Notes under the pieces: generated by a model | Databases searched by the model: none | The model's input: only the letters and a program-made list of their open reading frames with translations | Told to the model about the DNA's origin: nothing | Origin: Ficedula albicollis | Taxonomy: Eukaryota > Chordata > Aves > Passeriformes > Muscicapidae | NCBI RefSeq assembly: GCF_000247815.1 | Contig: NC_021681.1 | Location: 22,824,789 to 22,888,788 of the forward strand | Reading direction: 5' to 3' | Length of the DNA stretch: 64,000 bases | Position numbers and translations under genes: made by a program | Shown here: one piece after another, positions 1-12,700 of the stretch | How positions within the stretch are numbered: position 1 is the first letter of the stretch | Layout: every line of letters starts with the position of its first letter

Positions 1-532
1 TTATAAATAATTTGATGCAACAGGTTTAAGTTACCATTTTTGTGGTGAAAAGAAAAGCTTAGCATGATCCAGATTTTCCTTGGTTTCCTCCCATTCTGCT
101 GAGAAGCAGAGGTATTCACATTTCTTTGTCTAACAGTTTTATAATGTCTTAAGAGATTAACAGTGAGCATGAATGAGGGGCTGAGGATTAGACGACAAAA
201 AGCCTGAGCCGTCCACTACCTTGTTTGCACATTTTACATTTTTCAGCATTGCCGAGTGAGTATAGAAACTAAGGAAAGATAATAAGGACCAGAGTCCCAA
301 AAGTGTTTAGTGATTCAAAAAAATTCAGATGCCATGTCAGAACTGACAGAATGATGGAGCATTATGTGGCAGGACCCACTTTTTTGTCTTAGGGTAAGCT
401 CTTGCCCTGAGTGAATGCAGATGTTATCGCAGGATCCCAGACAGACAGTCAGTGAAATGTGACAAGCTGTCAGCAAAGTTACACTACGTTGAGTTTGCTA
501 AAATATCCCAAAGCTTTATACGTGGCCTTATT

Positions 533-565
<33 letters not shown>

Positions 566-2990
566 CATACATATATATATATATGTATATATATATAAAA
601 CCCTTAGTTCAATCAGTTGGGAGGTTAAAAAAAAAAAACAAAACAAAAAGGATGAAAAAAGAAATGGTTACAGTAACCTTCCCAGTCAGGGATCCTTTGA
701 ATGGTTCAGACGTGGCTGTAAAAGTTTTTCAAGAGTAGGGGGAAAATGATTATCTGAAATATTTGGAAGGTTACGTTGGCATCAGTGAGATTTGTGAAGG
801 CAAAGCGCAGGGGTATGGCTGTTAACCACATGTCAGAGTGTGTCAGTCATTCCCAGAATGATTTGGGCATTTACCCCTGTGAAATGCTTAGTCAAATCAG
901 TAATAGCAGCCAGCAGAAGTAAACCTTGCCTGTGCTCAGCTTGGTTTTCCCTTTAGCAGGGTATCAGCTTCAAAACAGGGGAGTTACAAGCAATTATAAT
1001 TCCTTTACTGCTTTTTTTTTCTTTTTTTTTTAACCTCAAAATTAGATGCAAACAAGCTGGTAAAATTGCAGACTGAATGGTAAAAAGGACGTCAAGTGAA
1101 CTGATTAGAACATGCTCAGAAAATAAAAATATATGTCAGGGCAAATCAATGCAAATGATCTGAATTCAGATGATCTGAAGACATACTGAGGCTCAGAAAA
1201 TGACTTTTGTTTTGAGTTTTGGGTCTACAAGAGATATTTGATTTGTAAATATTGTAACAAGATATAAGCTTTTAAAATTTTGTGTAGCAAAAGAAGGGCT
1301 CAGTTTTCCATAATCCAAAATATTTAACTTCCAAGGAATATGCAGGGAGGTGATGCTATTTATATGCCAATATACTTCCAGGACTGTGCTTGCTGTTTTC
1401 TTCTTTTAATACTTCATTATGTAGAAAATATAAATATAATGTAGGAAAGTAAAATATTTTTACAGATGCAATTGATGGACAGACTCAGATTCAAGCTTTT
1501 ACATAATTAGAGGACAGGGAGCCTAAAATCCTGATGTTTTCAATTTATTTCACAGCTTTATTTTAACAGTATGTTTCCTTATATGGGTGAGTAGATTTTG
1601 ATTTGAAAATGCTAAAGTAAATTGCATATCTCTTTTGTAAGTAATTATATATATCATTCAGAGAAACCCCTTAATAGTCTGTATTCTTGTCTTATTACTG
1701 TCAGCTTAAGCCTAAATTTAATGAGAAGGCTGTTTATAGTGGCACAAACTAATATATTTTGCTGGAATAGAAGTTGCAGTACGTTTGTTCTCCTGGAAGC
1801 AGAGCAGAATAATGCATGTGATTTATAATCAATTTAGGTCTGCTTTGGAATAAGATGATCTTACATTATTTGTTTCCATACACTGAAAATATTAATTTAC
1901 TTCTAGAGGCAGGGGAGAAAGGGAAACGTAGGCAGCCACAATTTAGTGCAATTTATGTTACAACAAAATGTATTACCAGCCAACACAACAACCTTCCGGA
2001 CTGGGAAAAATGGGATGCAAAGACACTTAGGAGATAACATCTCACAGAGTGTTTTTTGCAAAAAAAAAAGCCCCAACAACCCCCCGAAGTAAACAATCCA
2101 ACTAAATTATGCATATGGAGGAAATGATTGAGAATATGTTTAGCTGGTAATCGCACTCATGCCGAAGTTTTAAATTTCATCTGTCTGCTCAGATCTATTG
2201 TGATCCATTAAGTGGCTTCCTTTTTTTCCGACAAATTGAATGCTGCAACTGCAAGGAGCTCTTTTGTTCTTTTAATTCAGTCAGCATGGAAATGATTTTC
2301 TCATTTCAGGCCCTTTTCTGTCCTCTCTTCATTGTGTCAATAAAATAGAGTTGTGCAGAGCTGCTCTAATCAGCTTAGAGTGCTAATTCATTGCACTGGG
2401 ATGCTATCTGGGTCTGGCTACAGGTGGGCACTATAAGGGGTCAGTCTCCAGGGGAGTCTAATTGTGTCTCTCTTGGGTCTTGTTTGCAGAATAACTCAAA
2501 TCTCAAACCCTGGCTTAAGAAAGGAAGGGAAAATGCACAAACACAGGCGTGCAGGGGCACAAAACATCTCTAGATGCACCACACGGTCTCATAATTGTTT
2601 CTGTTTTGACACTGGGGAAGGCTTCAGTTCAGAGGAAAATGATTAATAAGAAACTTTGTAGATAAATTTTAAAATTTTTGTAGGAATGTGGTCATTTTGA
2701 GATACAGGTGTGCAAGAGGGAAAGGAATGCCTTGGTGCTGGTGAGGGGTTTGGGGGAAGTCTCGCCTCTAAATTTTTGAGGCTTTCAAAAGGCTAACTAA
2801 ACCCAAGAAAATATCGAAACAACAAAAACCTGCTGCATGTGCCAGTGGTGAGAGAAAGGTTGAATATGAGGGATCTGTGCAGGGGATCCTCAGGTAATCA
2901 GGGACCCTGGGTGCCCCAATCCCACTCCAGTGCCTGAACCCTCGTGGCAGCCCCTTCCTGCCAGCCTGGAGGGGCTGTGCTAGCAGCAGG
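1..2990. other. AT-rich non-coding stretch, no gene seen
   Basis: All six frames are broken by frequent stops and the open frames are under 100 codons with no recognisable domain. The stretch holds a TTA/TA microsatellite (separate entry), T runs near 1012-1030 and an A run near 2060. An octamer-like ATGCAAAT lies at 1149-1156, directly before a perfect 14-bp palindrome centred on GAATTC at 1158-1171. I see no transposon I can name. It is most likely intergenic or intronic vertebrate DNA. Confidence 0.6.
529..600. repeat. Compound microsatellite (TTA)n-(TA)n-(CATA)n
   Basis: A run of TTA triplets passes into TA dinucleotides, then a few CATA tetranucleotides, then TA again. This is ordinary replication-slippage simple sequence. 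The short tyrosine- and isoleucine-rich open frame across it follows from the repeat and is not a gene. Confidence 0.95.
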
Positions 2991-3113
2991 GGGTGATGCT
3001 TTCTGCTGGGCACTTCGGGTCTTGTGTTGGGTTATATCAGAGAACAGACTGGGGTGATGCTTTCTGCTGGGCACTTCGGGTCTTGTGTTGGGTTATATCA
3101 GAGAACAGATTGG
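2991..3113. repeat. Two-copy tandem direct repeat, 61-bp unit
   Basis: Copy 1 starts at 2991 and copy 2 at 3052, each beginning GGGTGATGCTTTCTGCTGGG and ending near GAACAGA(C/T)TGG. I count one substitution between copies. The unit is complex sequence, not simple sequence, so this is a short segmental tandem duplication. Open frames through it repeat peptides but show no gene-like feature. Confidence 0.95.
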
Positions 3114-3696
3114 GAACGGCCAGGAGAGGATCAGTACGAGGGGAATGGAAACCTCGTGTTTGTCTTCTGCCCCAATATTGTGCAGCTTGGCCTCAGAACT
3201 GTCCCTGGCATGAGACAGGCAGGCTGCGGGCTTTGCTGGTTTGGTTTTGGGCTTTTTTAATTGGTGTTTTTGTGTTTACCATCAACCACAAATAAAAACA
3301 TGAGAAAAGAGGCACTGATGGGGAGAAGGAGAGGGAATTCCCAGTGAATCTGTTTCTTACCACCTCGTCCCAGGGTGGCAGTGTGGGAGCATCTGCCCTG
3401 GGCTATGTCTTTGTCTCTGCCAGTTCTGCATCCCTGGGGCATCTCTTTCATCAAGCACTGAGCAGAAACTGCCCAAATTTCCCAGACAGACACGCTAGAT
3501 GCTGCCAGATATTTTCCTGAAGCAAGGCTAGCAACCCCAGCACAACTCTGCTCCAAGCACTTGTTATGCAAACCAACAGAGGTGGCCACAGATGAGTTAT
3601 AGGTTTCCTTCCAAAAATTTCTCAGCTCCTTAAGGATGGCAGAGCAGCCTGGGCACATCCCCTGGCTGGGAAGGAAGGGCATAGCTCATGGCAGAG
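3114..3696. other. Non-coding spacer between two tandem dimers
   Basis: Roughly 580 bp of moderately GC-rich sequence separates the 61-bp and 51-bp tandem dimers. A minus-strand open frame of about 141 codons crosses it (3257-3682), with no domain, signal peptide or splice context that I recognise. I read it as chance. Confidence 0.55.
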
Positions 3697-3798
3697 CAGC
3701 CAGTCACTCTGTGGAAAGAAAAATGCAGTAAAAGTGCTAAAGAAAACCAGCCAGTCACTCTGTGGAAAGAAAAACGCAGTAAAAGTGCTAAAGAAAAC
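3697..3798. repeat. Two-copy tandem direct repeat, 51-bp unit
   Basis: Copies start at 3697 and 3748 with CAGCCAGTCACTCTGTGGAA and end with AAAGAAAAC. One substitution separates them (AATGC versus AACGC). Because 51 is a multiple of 3, a minus-strand open frame carries the duplicated peptide in frame, but nothing suggests the frame is used. Confidence 0.95.
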
Positions 3799-6700
3799 TG
3801 AACAAATCATAAATTTCCTTAATAGCATAGCAAGAGGTGAAAGGCTGTTTATTTGGACAACATTTTGCTTTTAAATTAGCATGAAGATTTTCCCACAGAA
3901 TGCATTTCCCTTGCCCGTAATTGCTGATAAAAAAAAAAAAAAAATTACTTAAAAATTTAAGTTCTGAAAAAAAATACTGGGTTCCTCCCAGGCTCTTTTT
4001 TTTTTTGCCTGTGTGTGACTGAGTTTCACAGTGGTTTGTGTGCAGGAAAAGTGGACAGGTCATGGCTGGGGCACATGGCCCTAGGGCAGGGGCAGATCCT
4101 CTCCTAGGGCACAGGGGATTTGGGATGTGATAAAGTCTCCCAAAAGTTGGTGAAAGAGAACAGAGTAGCCAGCACTGGCTCAGAAACGCAAAATGGGCTC
4201 TACAGGGCATCAAAGCCTCATCCTTGGCTACTTCCATACCTGCAGTCTGAGTTTGGGCAGGACTGCTCCCCACCAGTGATTTCCTGCTGGAGCTGTTGCT
4301 CTATTGTGGTTTTGTGGCAGAGCTGCCACCATGAAAATTAATTAACATACCTGGAGACACCCCTGAGCAGGAAATCATAGTGCTGCTCGGTGATTCAGGG
4401 GTGAATAGGATCTCTCCATTATCAAAAACTCCATCAGGGAAGAGGAAATTAAGTTCCTAATTAGACAGTGTCCAAAGGAAGAAGTGAGGCATTGAAGAGA
4501 TGAAGAAAATTGAGAGGTAGCTGATGCCCGTATCAGGCTAATGATAGAAAAGGAAATAGTAGAGCTTGAAAGGTCGCTGACCTTATTAGGCTTGGAGAAA
4601 AGTAGTAGATCTTCAAAAGCTTTCACCTATGATAGGTTGACAATGTGTGAAGTTCTCAAGATGGTCAGGGAGGAAAGACAGCCCAGAAAGAGCATGGGAA
4701 CAAATTAGGTAGATTACAGTGAGCTGCAGAGATACAGCATGAAAAGCATATTTAGGAAAGCGAGGAATTCAAAGGAGAAACAGACAGAAATGTTTCATTT
4801 CTTGGTGAGATCTATTTTCACTAGGAGTACAGGATTTTCTTTCCCACTTAGTAGTTTTATTTTTTTATCATCAATTAAACTTGGTAATGATCCCTTGCTG
4901 GGTTTAACATTTCCCTAATGAAGTATTTGCTTTCTGCTAAATTGAAATATTTCAGTGGTAGCCAACTCTGAATATTAACTTCAGTGAGATGAAGATAGTG
5001 TTGCTAACAATAACTTCAACATTAGTTTCTGAATACAAGAACACTTAGTGAAAGCATTGCAGATCCCTTAGTGGCAAGAGACTTTTACCTTGGAATACCA
5101 AACCTGGCCAGCTGCAAGGATTTTAAAGGCTGTTACAGGCTATTTTCTCAGTAGGTAAAAACTCCCTGGCTCTTTAAATGAGATATTACAAGAAACAAGT
5201 CTATAGCAAGTCAAATGAAATGCCCCTAAAGCCTGCCTCCTCCCAGCCTCTCTTCCTGCAGCAGTTTTGTGCTGTCCGTAGGTGATTTCTCGGAGCCAGC
5301 AAGGCCTGATTAAAATCCTCCCTGCTGCTTCATGTACAAACATGGCTTTGAGTTTAGAGCTAAAGTTGCTTCTCTGTCTTTCTGGTAAATGCTCAAGTTT
5401 TCTTGTTCCGACTGTTGGTAGGAAAGGGGGAGAAGGAATGCAAAGAAGAGGAAATTAAAAATACAGCACTGCACATTTTTCATGCAACAGGACCAGTCCG
5501 TTTACAATGTAACATAACAGCAGTTTTTCAATCAAAATAAATGAGGACAAATTCTCTGCTGGTAAAAGTAGATGCAGTGCCATGACTTTCCTTAAACGCA
5601 AGCGATGTATGATCCACTCCAACATAATAAACCCAATGTAAAGACAGACCATGAAAAACCTACATTTTTTCTTTTGCTGTGAGCAAGTTTAATGGCTTTT
5701 TTTTTTTTTTTGTAATGCTCTGTGAATAACAGGGCTGTTTTTGAGTAAACCCTGTTGTACTGTGAAATTAAAAACCCGCTTGCAGACCAGCGAAATGCCA
5801 TGTGGCATTTCACAACTAAGGCAAAGATGCTTCCTGAATTTGAAGCCGACACTTTTATCATCAGAAGGAAAAACTGAGTGCACTTCCTATCTTCTTCTGG
5901 AGCTTGTGGTCCCTTCCTGAAGCAGAGCCACGATGTAGGGTTCCAGTCTAGTGGCCAGGAGAGCAGCATGTCCCTGCTTCCCTCGGAGGGCTCTGTGGAG
6001 CAGAGTCTGGGTGCTCAGGATCCTGGAGATGGGGAAGGGCTGCCATCCCTGATTAGATGTGCTCTGTAATAGTATCGTCCTGTTTTCACTCACCACGACA
6101 GAACATTTCTACAGGGCTAACAAGGCATAGGGTAATGAGAAACATGCCAAGTTTAAGGGAAAGAGGAGTCCAACCTTCGTGCAGGAAACAAATGTGATCA
6201 ATTACCCCAAGTGCAGGGCTCACAGATACCTTATCTTAAGGCTCCTTAAAATAAGAACTTGATTGTTTCCAAATGCGTCTAAGAAGTTAGTGATAGAAGC
6301 ACGTTAATGCGAGAGACACGGGAAATTTTATTACCTCCAAAAATTGTCATTATTACTTGCTTCTCAAGATATGGAGGAATCAACACAACTGTCTAACACA
6401 TGATCATGGCAATAAATCTGTGACTCCCCATGCATGTGCATGCTGTGTGTAGAAGCAGATTTTCAGCATTGCATTATTGCAGTCATTAAATATTTCAAAA
6501 AGCTACCAGTATTTATCACAATATAAAAAAAATCCTCTTTTGTAGTCCTTTCCCCTTTTCTTGTTGACTATTCTCTTTGTCAGTTCTCCACCATCTGTAG
6601 ACAGCTACTGAACTTAGGCTGGCACTGGAACCATTAGCCAAAATTTCTGACAATCAGAGTGTTTTCTGGAGATGCATTAGGAGCAGGGAATAATGTGCAA

Positions 6701-9700
6701 TGTCCAGCCCATACTGAGGTATGGCTTTGACCTGAATATATGTGACTCTCTCCAAGGTATATAATGTAAATCTGGAATGCTTAGGACAGGAATATATTGT
6801 TTTTCATGGATTTGCTACTGTTCTTGTGTGTCTACCCACGATGGTGTGCTCCTTAGGAAAGCAGTTTAAAAGCTGGGCTCTCAGGACTGATGCACCAATA
6901 ACAAAATTAAAATACAATGTTTTGTATACAACCTTTGTATAATGTATAATGTGTACTGAAATGAGGGCTGGAACATTTAAATTTTGCTAGACATCTCTTG
7001 ACATAGGCTATGTGAACGGGGTTATTGCATCATTCAGCAGGGACTTGTTTTCTTTAAAACATGTTTGCCTCTCTCCTGGCATCATCTTTAGCACACTATT
7101 CTGTTTGGCATTGTTGTTTCATGTTTGACATGAAAAAATGAATTGTTTTAACATTGATGGACATTTACTAATTCCCAAAGAATGAAGTTTATCACAAATA
7201 GTCATTTAGTCATTTAGGTGCAGCTAAAACTTTCAGATATGCTTATTATATTGATGCATGAGTAGACATTTCAGGGGACAACACTAAAATATAAAAAAAA
7301 AATAAAAATTAAAGCATTTACCTGGAATTATATTCAATACCAACCTGTTATGGTTTATTAAAGTTCTGCACTTTAGCCTGGAGACATTTGCCAGTGCAAA
7401 AGTAATGGCTGCTTTAACATCCGTGTACAAAAGTGGAATTTAAGAGATTAACTTGCATTTGACCTACTTCAGCTCTCCTGGTAATGAGGGGTGCAGAGGC
7501 ACAGAATTAATTTCTCTCAATTTGTGACTCTCAGGGGTGCTGCTAAGTTTGAGAGTGCTTGAATTTTAAGAGTGTCCTGGTGTGTTGAGAAGGTTTTGTT
7601 ACTGCACAGAGTTCTGTCAGCTGCAGTGACTGAAGTGCCAGTTTTATCTATTTGGTTAATAACCTGATCGAGTTCTAGTGTATCTTTGAAAGAAAAAAAC
7701 CATATTTTCTCTCCCACTCAAAGGGAATTTTTTCCCACATGCATTCTTTTTCACCTCCCAGTAACAGCTCGAAACAGGAAATGGACTGAGAAATGCTGCT
7801 GGGCCTAACTTTGTCTGCAGCTCTCACATCAGACTTGTCTCACCTTGCCAATAATCTGGGCTTTAGTCAAGATTTGTTGAACCTTTGTTGTGTGGGATAT
7901 TAATAGACTGCTTCTAGCAGGATGTATAACCCTCGGTGATATTATTTGAACTGATGTGATTTTAAAAGCCAGTAAATGACTGTGCAATTATTACTCCAGT
8001 GCTGTGTCTTTACCACAGCATTAATGCACCTAAAGAGATTTTCGGCAAAGCAATTTATACTCTCATGAAATTGGCTGTAACTACTGAATGCACAACCTGC
8101 CCTTTTCTCCCTGGGTTTGAAAGGTCTGGTTTAGTTCCTTATCGATACACTTCATCCCTCCTCTTCCTTTTCAAATGAGTTCTGCTCAGTGGAAGATTTC
8201 TTTCTGCAGGATCAGTTCTGACAGGATGTGGTTTATTCCCAGCTCACTGCAGTTTATCAAGGAAATAAACAGAGGAAGCAATAAGGTGTGTAGGTACCAA
8301 TCTGTATCAAATATAGGATGATAGAAATAAAAGATTTTTAAAGTTTTAAAGATAATTTTTTTTGTTGATTTGTCAAATAGGTATATTGGTATTGAGAGTT
8401 TACCTTTCCTAGAAATTTTAAAATAAATTTACTTCTACTTCTCTGAGATCCCTAGTAAAATCATGGCACAGGGGAGTCTGGGGAGAGCATGTGTTTATGT
8501 GAAAATTTACCAAGAAACACAATATTAGGCATGTTCAACTTAACAGCAAAAATCCATATTAATTGTGGTGAAATAAAACATAAATATTTGCATCTCATAA
8601 CATACATAAGAGAGCAAACAGATGAGCCAGAGCCCGTATCAACACGTGCAATACCCTTCTCCTGGAATGCAGTTGTATTGTGTAACGTGACCCTATCAAT
8701 TTAATAGAGACTAATTGTCCCCAGCTTCTTTTGTGGAAGTTCACAAAGCCTTTGCCAGGTTTCGGTGTCAGATCCTCCTCCCCAAAACCTGTGAAGTACA
8801 GCTTTCCTCTGGATCTGTGATCTCTCAACAAACTGGTTCTAGTGGCTTCTTTTCAGCAAGCCTGGGCTGACCAGTGCTTCTCCCTTAAGGAAATGGCTGA
8901 CATTTTTATTTCCAGGCTTAGAAAAATCAAAATTTGCTGAATTCAGGAGATTTTATAAGCAGAGCTCTTCTGTGAGGTTTCCTGTACTGGGAGGCACACA
9001 GGCATACCTCAATGCGACTGGTTTCGATGTGTGAGTGCTTCCAGAAAGTCATGAAGGATTTTCTTGGTTTTTCAAGAGGCTAAAAAAAAATTTGAGCATT
9101 TTGAAGTTTCACTTTTAAAACACAGACCAGTGTTTCTAAGATGAGTTTTTAAAACAAGACCACCTATTTCAGCTCTGCCGAAGCATATCTTGCTAGGATG
9201 TGCTTTCTTGATTTTTAAAACCAAAATTTGAAAAATTTTAGAGGTTATATATTAAGGTTTAGCAAAAAAAAATATATTACAAAACAACAACCAAAAACCT
9301 AGAAAAAATTGATTTTAAATATTTCTTAATCTACTTTCATCCTGTGGAAAGCTTTAGTCATTGCCATACATGCTTCAGTGAAAAGAATAGCACCAGTGCC
9401 CGCCCCACTGTACAGAGTTAATGTCCTGCAATTTTTCCCTGCTCCTGAGAGTCGGAGGGAGTTTCCAGCTCCACTTCTCCTAGCAGCTGCCAACGTTGTC
9501 AGCACTGATCTGTCAGAAAGGATTTTTCCTGGCAAAACTTTGAAGCTCCTTTCTGACATCCCCAACAAACTAATTGTTGTCTCCTGCCTCCGAGAGCCCT
9601 CTGAAGTCCCAACGAGTTAGTGTCTTCTCAAGAGATGAGAAAGGGGACTCACAAAATCAATTTATCAGGCTATTACGCATTGTCATCAGCCAAAACAAAA

Positions 9701-9895
9701 ACCTGCTAAAGACAGGAGAAAAAGAAGGAGAAATGGGTCTCTGAGAAAAGGTTACAGAACATCCATCTTCTCTCCTCTTCCAATTGTTTCCTTTCTTTAC
9801 CCATTTTCATACCCATTTCCCTCCACTAAAAGACACTTTATGACAAGCATTGTAATCTCTTTAGACCAGGGGGGAACCTCTTCTTTAGGACCAAA
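3799..9895. other. AT-rich non-coding stretch, no gene seen
   Basis: No open frame exceeds about 160 codons and none resembles a known protein. The largest (minus strand, 3788-4273) crosses a 16-A run at 3929-3944 and a T run near 4000. A T run occupies 5697-5711. A 9-bp inverted repeat lies at 5792-5811. An A-rich stretch lies near 7290-7315. I see no transposon end or RNA gene. Confidence 0.6.
5792..5811. repeat. Perfect inverted repeat, 9-bp arms, 2-nt spacer
   Basis: The left arm GAAATGCCA (5792-5800) and right arm TGGCATTTC (5803-5811) are exact reverse complements around TG. It could be a dimeric protein-binding site or a small hairpin. In 64 kb a perfect near-palindrome of this size can also occur by chance. 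Confidence 0.8.
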
Positions 9896-10230
9896 TCTTT
9901 GCAAGGCGTGAGTGACAGCGGGAAGGGGTCCAATTGCCATCGAAGACACTCAGGCAATAAATCATCCACCCTGGCATCAAGTGGCTGGGCTCGTCCACGC
10001 TCGCCGATGGCCACCAGCGCCCGGCGGTGACAAAACAGCCATTGTCAGGGCCCAGCAGCCACATTCCCTCCTTCTCCCCGCCGAGGTTTCAACTTCACCT
10101 AAGGCATAAGAGACAGATTATCGCGTTGGGAATGAAAAAACAAGGGGGAAAGTCTGCCGCGGGTGGGAGAGGGGGCGCGCGAAAACGACGGTATCGCCGC
10201 GCGCTTCGCTGCGCTCAAACGATAGCAGAG
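9896..10230. promoter_or_regulatory. Short CpG-rich block, candidate promoter or enhancer core
   Basis: By hand count, 9961-10230 holds 25 CpG dinucleotides, and 9961-10200 is about 60% G+C. That gives an observed/expected CpG ratio near 0.95, against an AT-rich, CpG-poor surround. CpGs cluster most densely at 10158-10220, including runs of CGCGCG. A 7-bp inverted repeat pairs 10175-10181 with 10198-10204. A SOX-like CCATTGT sits at 10039-10045. CpG retention in vertebrates usually marks unmethylated promoters or strong developmental enhancers. Two short plus-strand open frames cross it (9912-10109, 10027-10263) without recognisable domains. No TATA box or coding exon is evident. Confidence 0.5.
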
Positions 10231-12700
10231 ACTGGAAAAGTGCCATCAGGGTTTTGTTGGTAATTACTGAACTGTCTTTTGAAAGCCTCCAGCCCAGACA
10301 GTGATTTTGCAGGCGTGTTTTAAAGACTTTCCATTTCCAGGTGACCTCTGGTGCAGTGGTTACTCTTTAATCGAGGCTCGGAGGTGCGCGCTGTTCCGAG
10401 CACAACAGCTCTTCACCAAACAGAACAATCTTAAGGAGGAAATACTGGATGGAAAAATAAGTGCTTGTCACCCAGATACAAAGATTGGAGCGTGTTTTGG
10501 ATTCCTTCAGGCCAAACCCAAAGATCTTTGCATTGTCAAGTTATCACACCAAATACCATCACGAGTTTTTTATCATTCGCAATTAAATTACCATAAGGAG
10601 AGCTAAAAGAATGTGCCAGGTTTGTTCCACTGAGGGGCTTGTGCACTGCTGTTGCATAAAAAGACATTTGCAGATAAGTTGTAATCAGCTCAGAGTTACA
10701 TATTAACTGATGAATTATGGTGAAAAGGGGAATAAAAGACTGCAGTGGGATGAGTCTTTAAATCTGAAGCCCTTCAGAAGGTCACCAAAGGATAAGAGTA
10801 GCAGAATATTTATCACTGCTGCATTTTTATCCTTATTGATTTTCCCCTCAGTGTCATTAGGGTGTTTTCTTTAGAGAAATGCACCGGACAACACTAACCA
10901 TTTATTAATTATTTTTGATGCTGGGAAAAAATTACCCGTTCTCTCAAGGATGCCTCTCAACTTGGTGCACTTGTTAAATGTAAAGCCAGAGAGGAACTTG
11001 AAATTTAAATAATGAATTAGTTAATGTGCCATTGACCCCCCTAATCTGTTGTGGCAAGTGGGAACCTACGTGCATTTGTTTCTCAATGTGCTGTTCTGTG
11101 TGTCCCAGTTCTCAATTACAAGATCCATTTTGGGGGTAGGAGAACGCAATAGATATTAAAATAAATAAATGTCTAGAGCTCTCTATTCAGGCAGACGTGA
11201 CTTTCATTATCATAAGAAATATAGAGATTATATCATCCTTCCAAATATCGACTAGCCTGGGGGTGAATAGTTTTTGTTGAGTGAGTGAGTAAAACATCAT
11301 TAGTTTTTTCATGATCACCATGGGAAAAGCTGACAAGCAGATTTTTCTGTTAGCTGTTATATTTTCGTGACAATTTTGTAAGGCTGTGTTATACAGTTCT
11401 GCACATAATGAAACTCCTTTGTAGTTTAGTAACAAGGAAAAATATTATTCCTTTTCTTTTTAACTGTAAATTGATTAGGCTGCTCTGAACCTGGCAAAAG
11501 TAACCAGCAGCCTCTGTTTTAACATTTTGAATTATTTAATGAAAAGCCTTTAAGGTCTTTGGATTCACAGTCAAATTGCTACAGAGAGTAAATGAGATGA
11601 AGGCTTTTCTAGGCTCCATGACAAGTCTATCCCATTTCATCATCCTAACTAAAAAATAATCCTATCTAACTTGAAATCCACAGCAGCTGTAAGTAGAAAA
11701 TAAATCCAAACCGCAGCTCAGACTTGTAACCTAACAGCCATCATAAATAATCAGAATCTATTTGAAGGTGGAAGATGGGACATTAGAAGCTATTTACACT
11801 ACTAGAGTGATGCCATTGATCAGTAAGAGCAACCCGTAGATAAGACTCATATGATGTCATGGTTATTTATGATGGGAACTGACAGTAAAGCTACTATGGA
11901 ACTTTCTTCCCGACAGCTTCATTCATTTCTGTTTGTGATGCATTTCCCTGTTAGAGAAGCAATCAATAGCAAAATTGTGGTGATAAAAGTTATTACTGGT
12001 TAAATATGTGAAAAATGTGCCTGCGTGCGTATACATATATAATGCTAACTATGAGAACATTAAAAAATTAGGTCAGAGGAATTTATTTAATATTTTTTAG
12101 TACCGACGTACAGTGGAGCCATTTTGTGTTCTTTGATGGTGCACAGGTACCACAAAGTACCACATTCAATTTATTTTCTAATCTTGTCAAACTTATTGTG
12201 ACCAAGAGAAATGCAGCATTGCAAAGATTTAATATGATGTTATAGGTTCTCGGCAGTTTGCCTTATGGCTCACAGCGTGTTGCTGCAGTGCAAAGAGGAG
12301 AAAAAAGCCCTTTCAGACCAATGTCAGACTTGGGATTCTGCTGTTTGTGTCCAGCATTACCTGTTTGCATCCAGTAATTAAATCCAGTGTTTTTGCAGCA
12401 GGCAAAGACCTGCACCAGGTCCATTGTGCATGCATGAAAATGCCAGTTTTTTTTCCTGTTTAACCAAAGAAAAAGGCAAGAAACAATTCTTTGCTTCTAA
12501 ACGCTCTTGGTAGGAGATGGATAATAAAATAAAGGTGGGATCAAGGCCAAGCTAATTTTCCCAACTGAAGAACTGATAAAAATTATATATTATTTCATAA
12601 TTACCCTAATTGAGTCTAATTTATAAAATTATTCTCTAAGTTTATTTTCTTATCTACAGATAAAATCTATCTAAGATTTAATCTTCTGTGATATAAATCC
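10231..12700. other. Complex AT-rich tract resembling conserved non-coding DNA
   Basis: This stretch follows the CpG-rich block and largely lacks homopolymers, simple repeats and transposon signatures. It is dense in TAAT/ATTA cores, the kind bound by homeodomain proteins (for example around 10900-10915 and 11015-11030), and GATA/TTATC strings. Sub-blocks that look most element-like by eye are 10260-10720, 10830-11060 and 11460-12010. Open frames are short. I infer a possible enhancer cluster, without any alignment to confirm conservation. Confidence 0.3.

Noticed and set aside
3697..3798. CRISPR-like repeat array
   Set aside because: There are only two abutting copies with no spacers, in a vertebrate genomic context.
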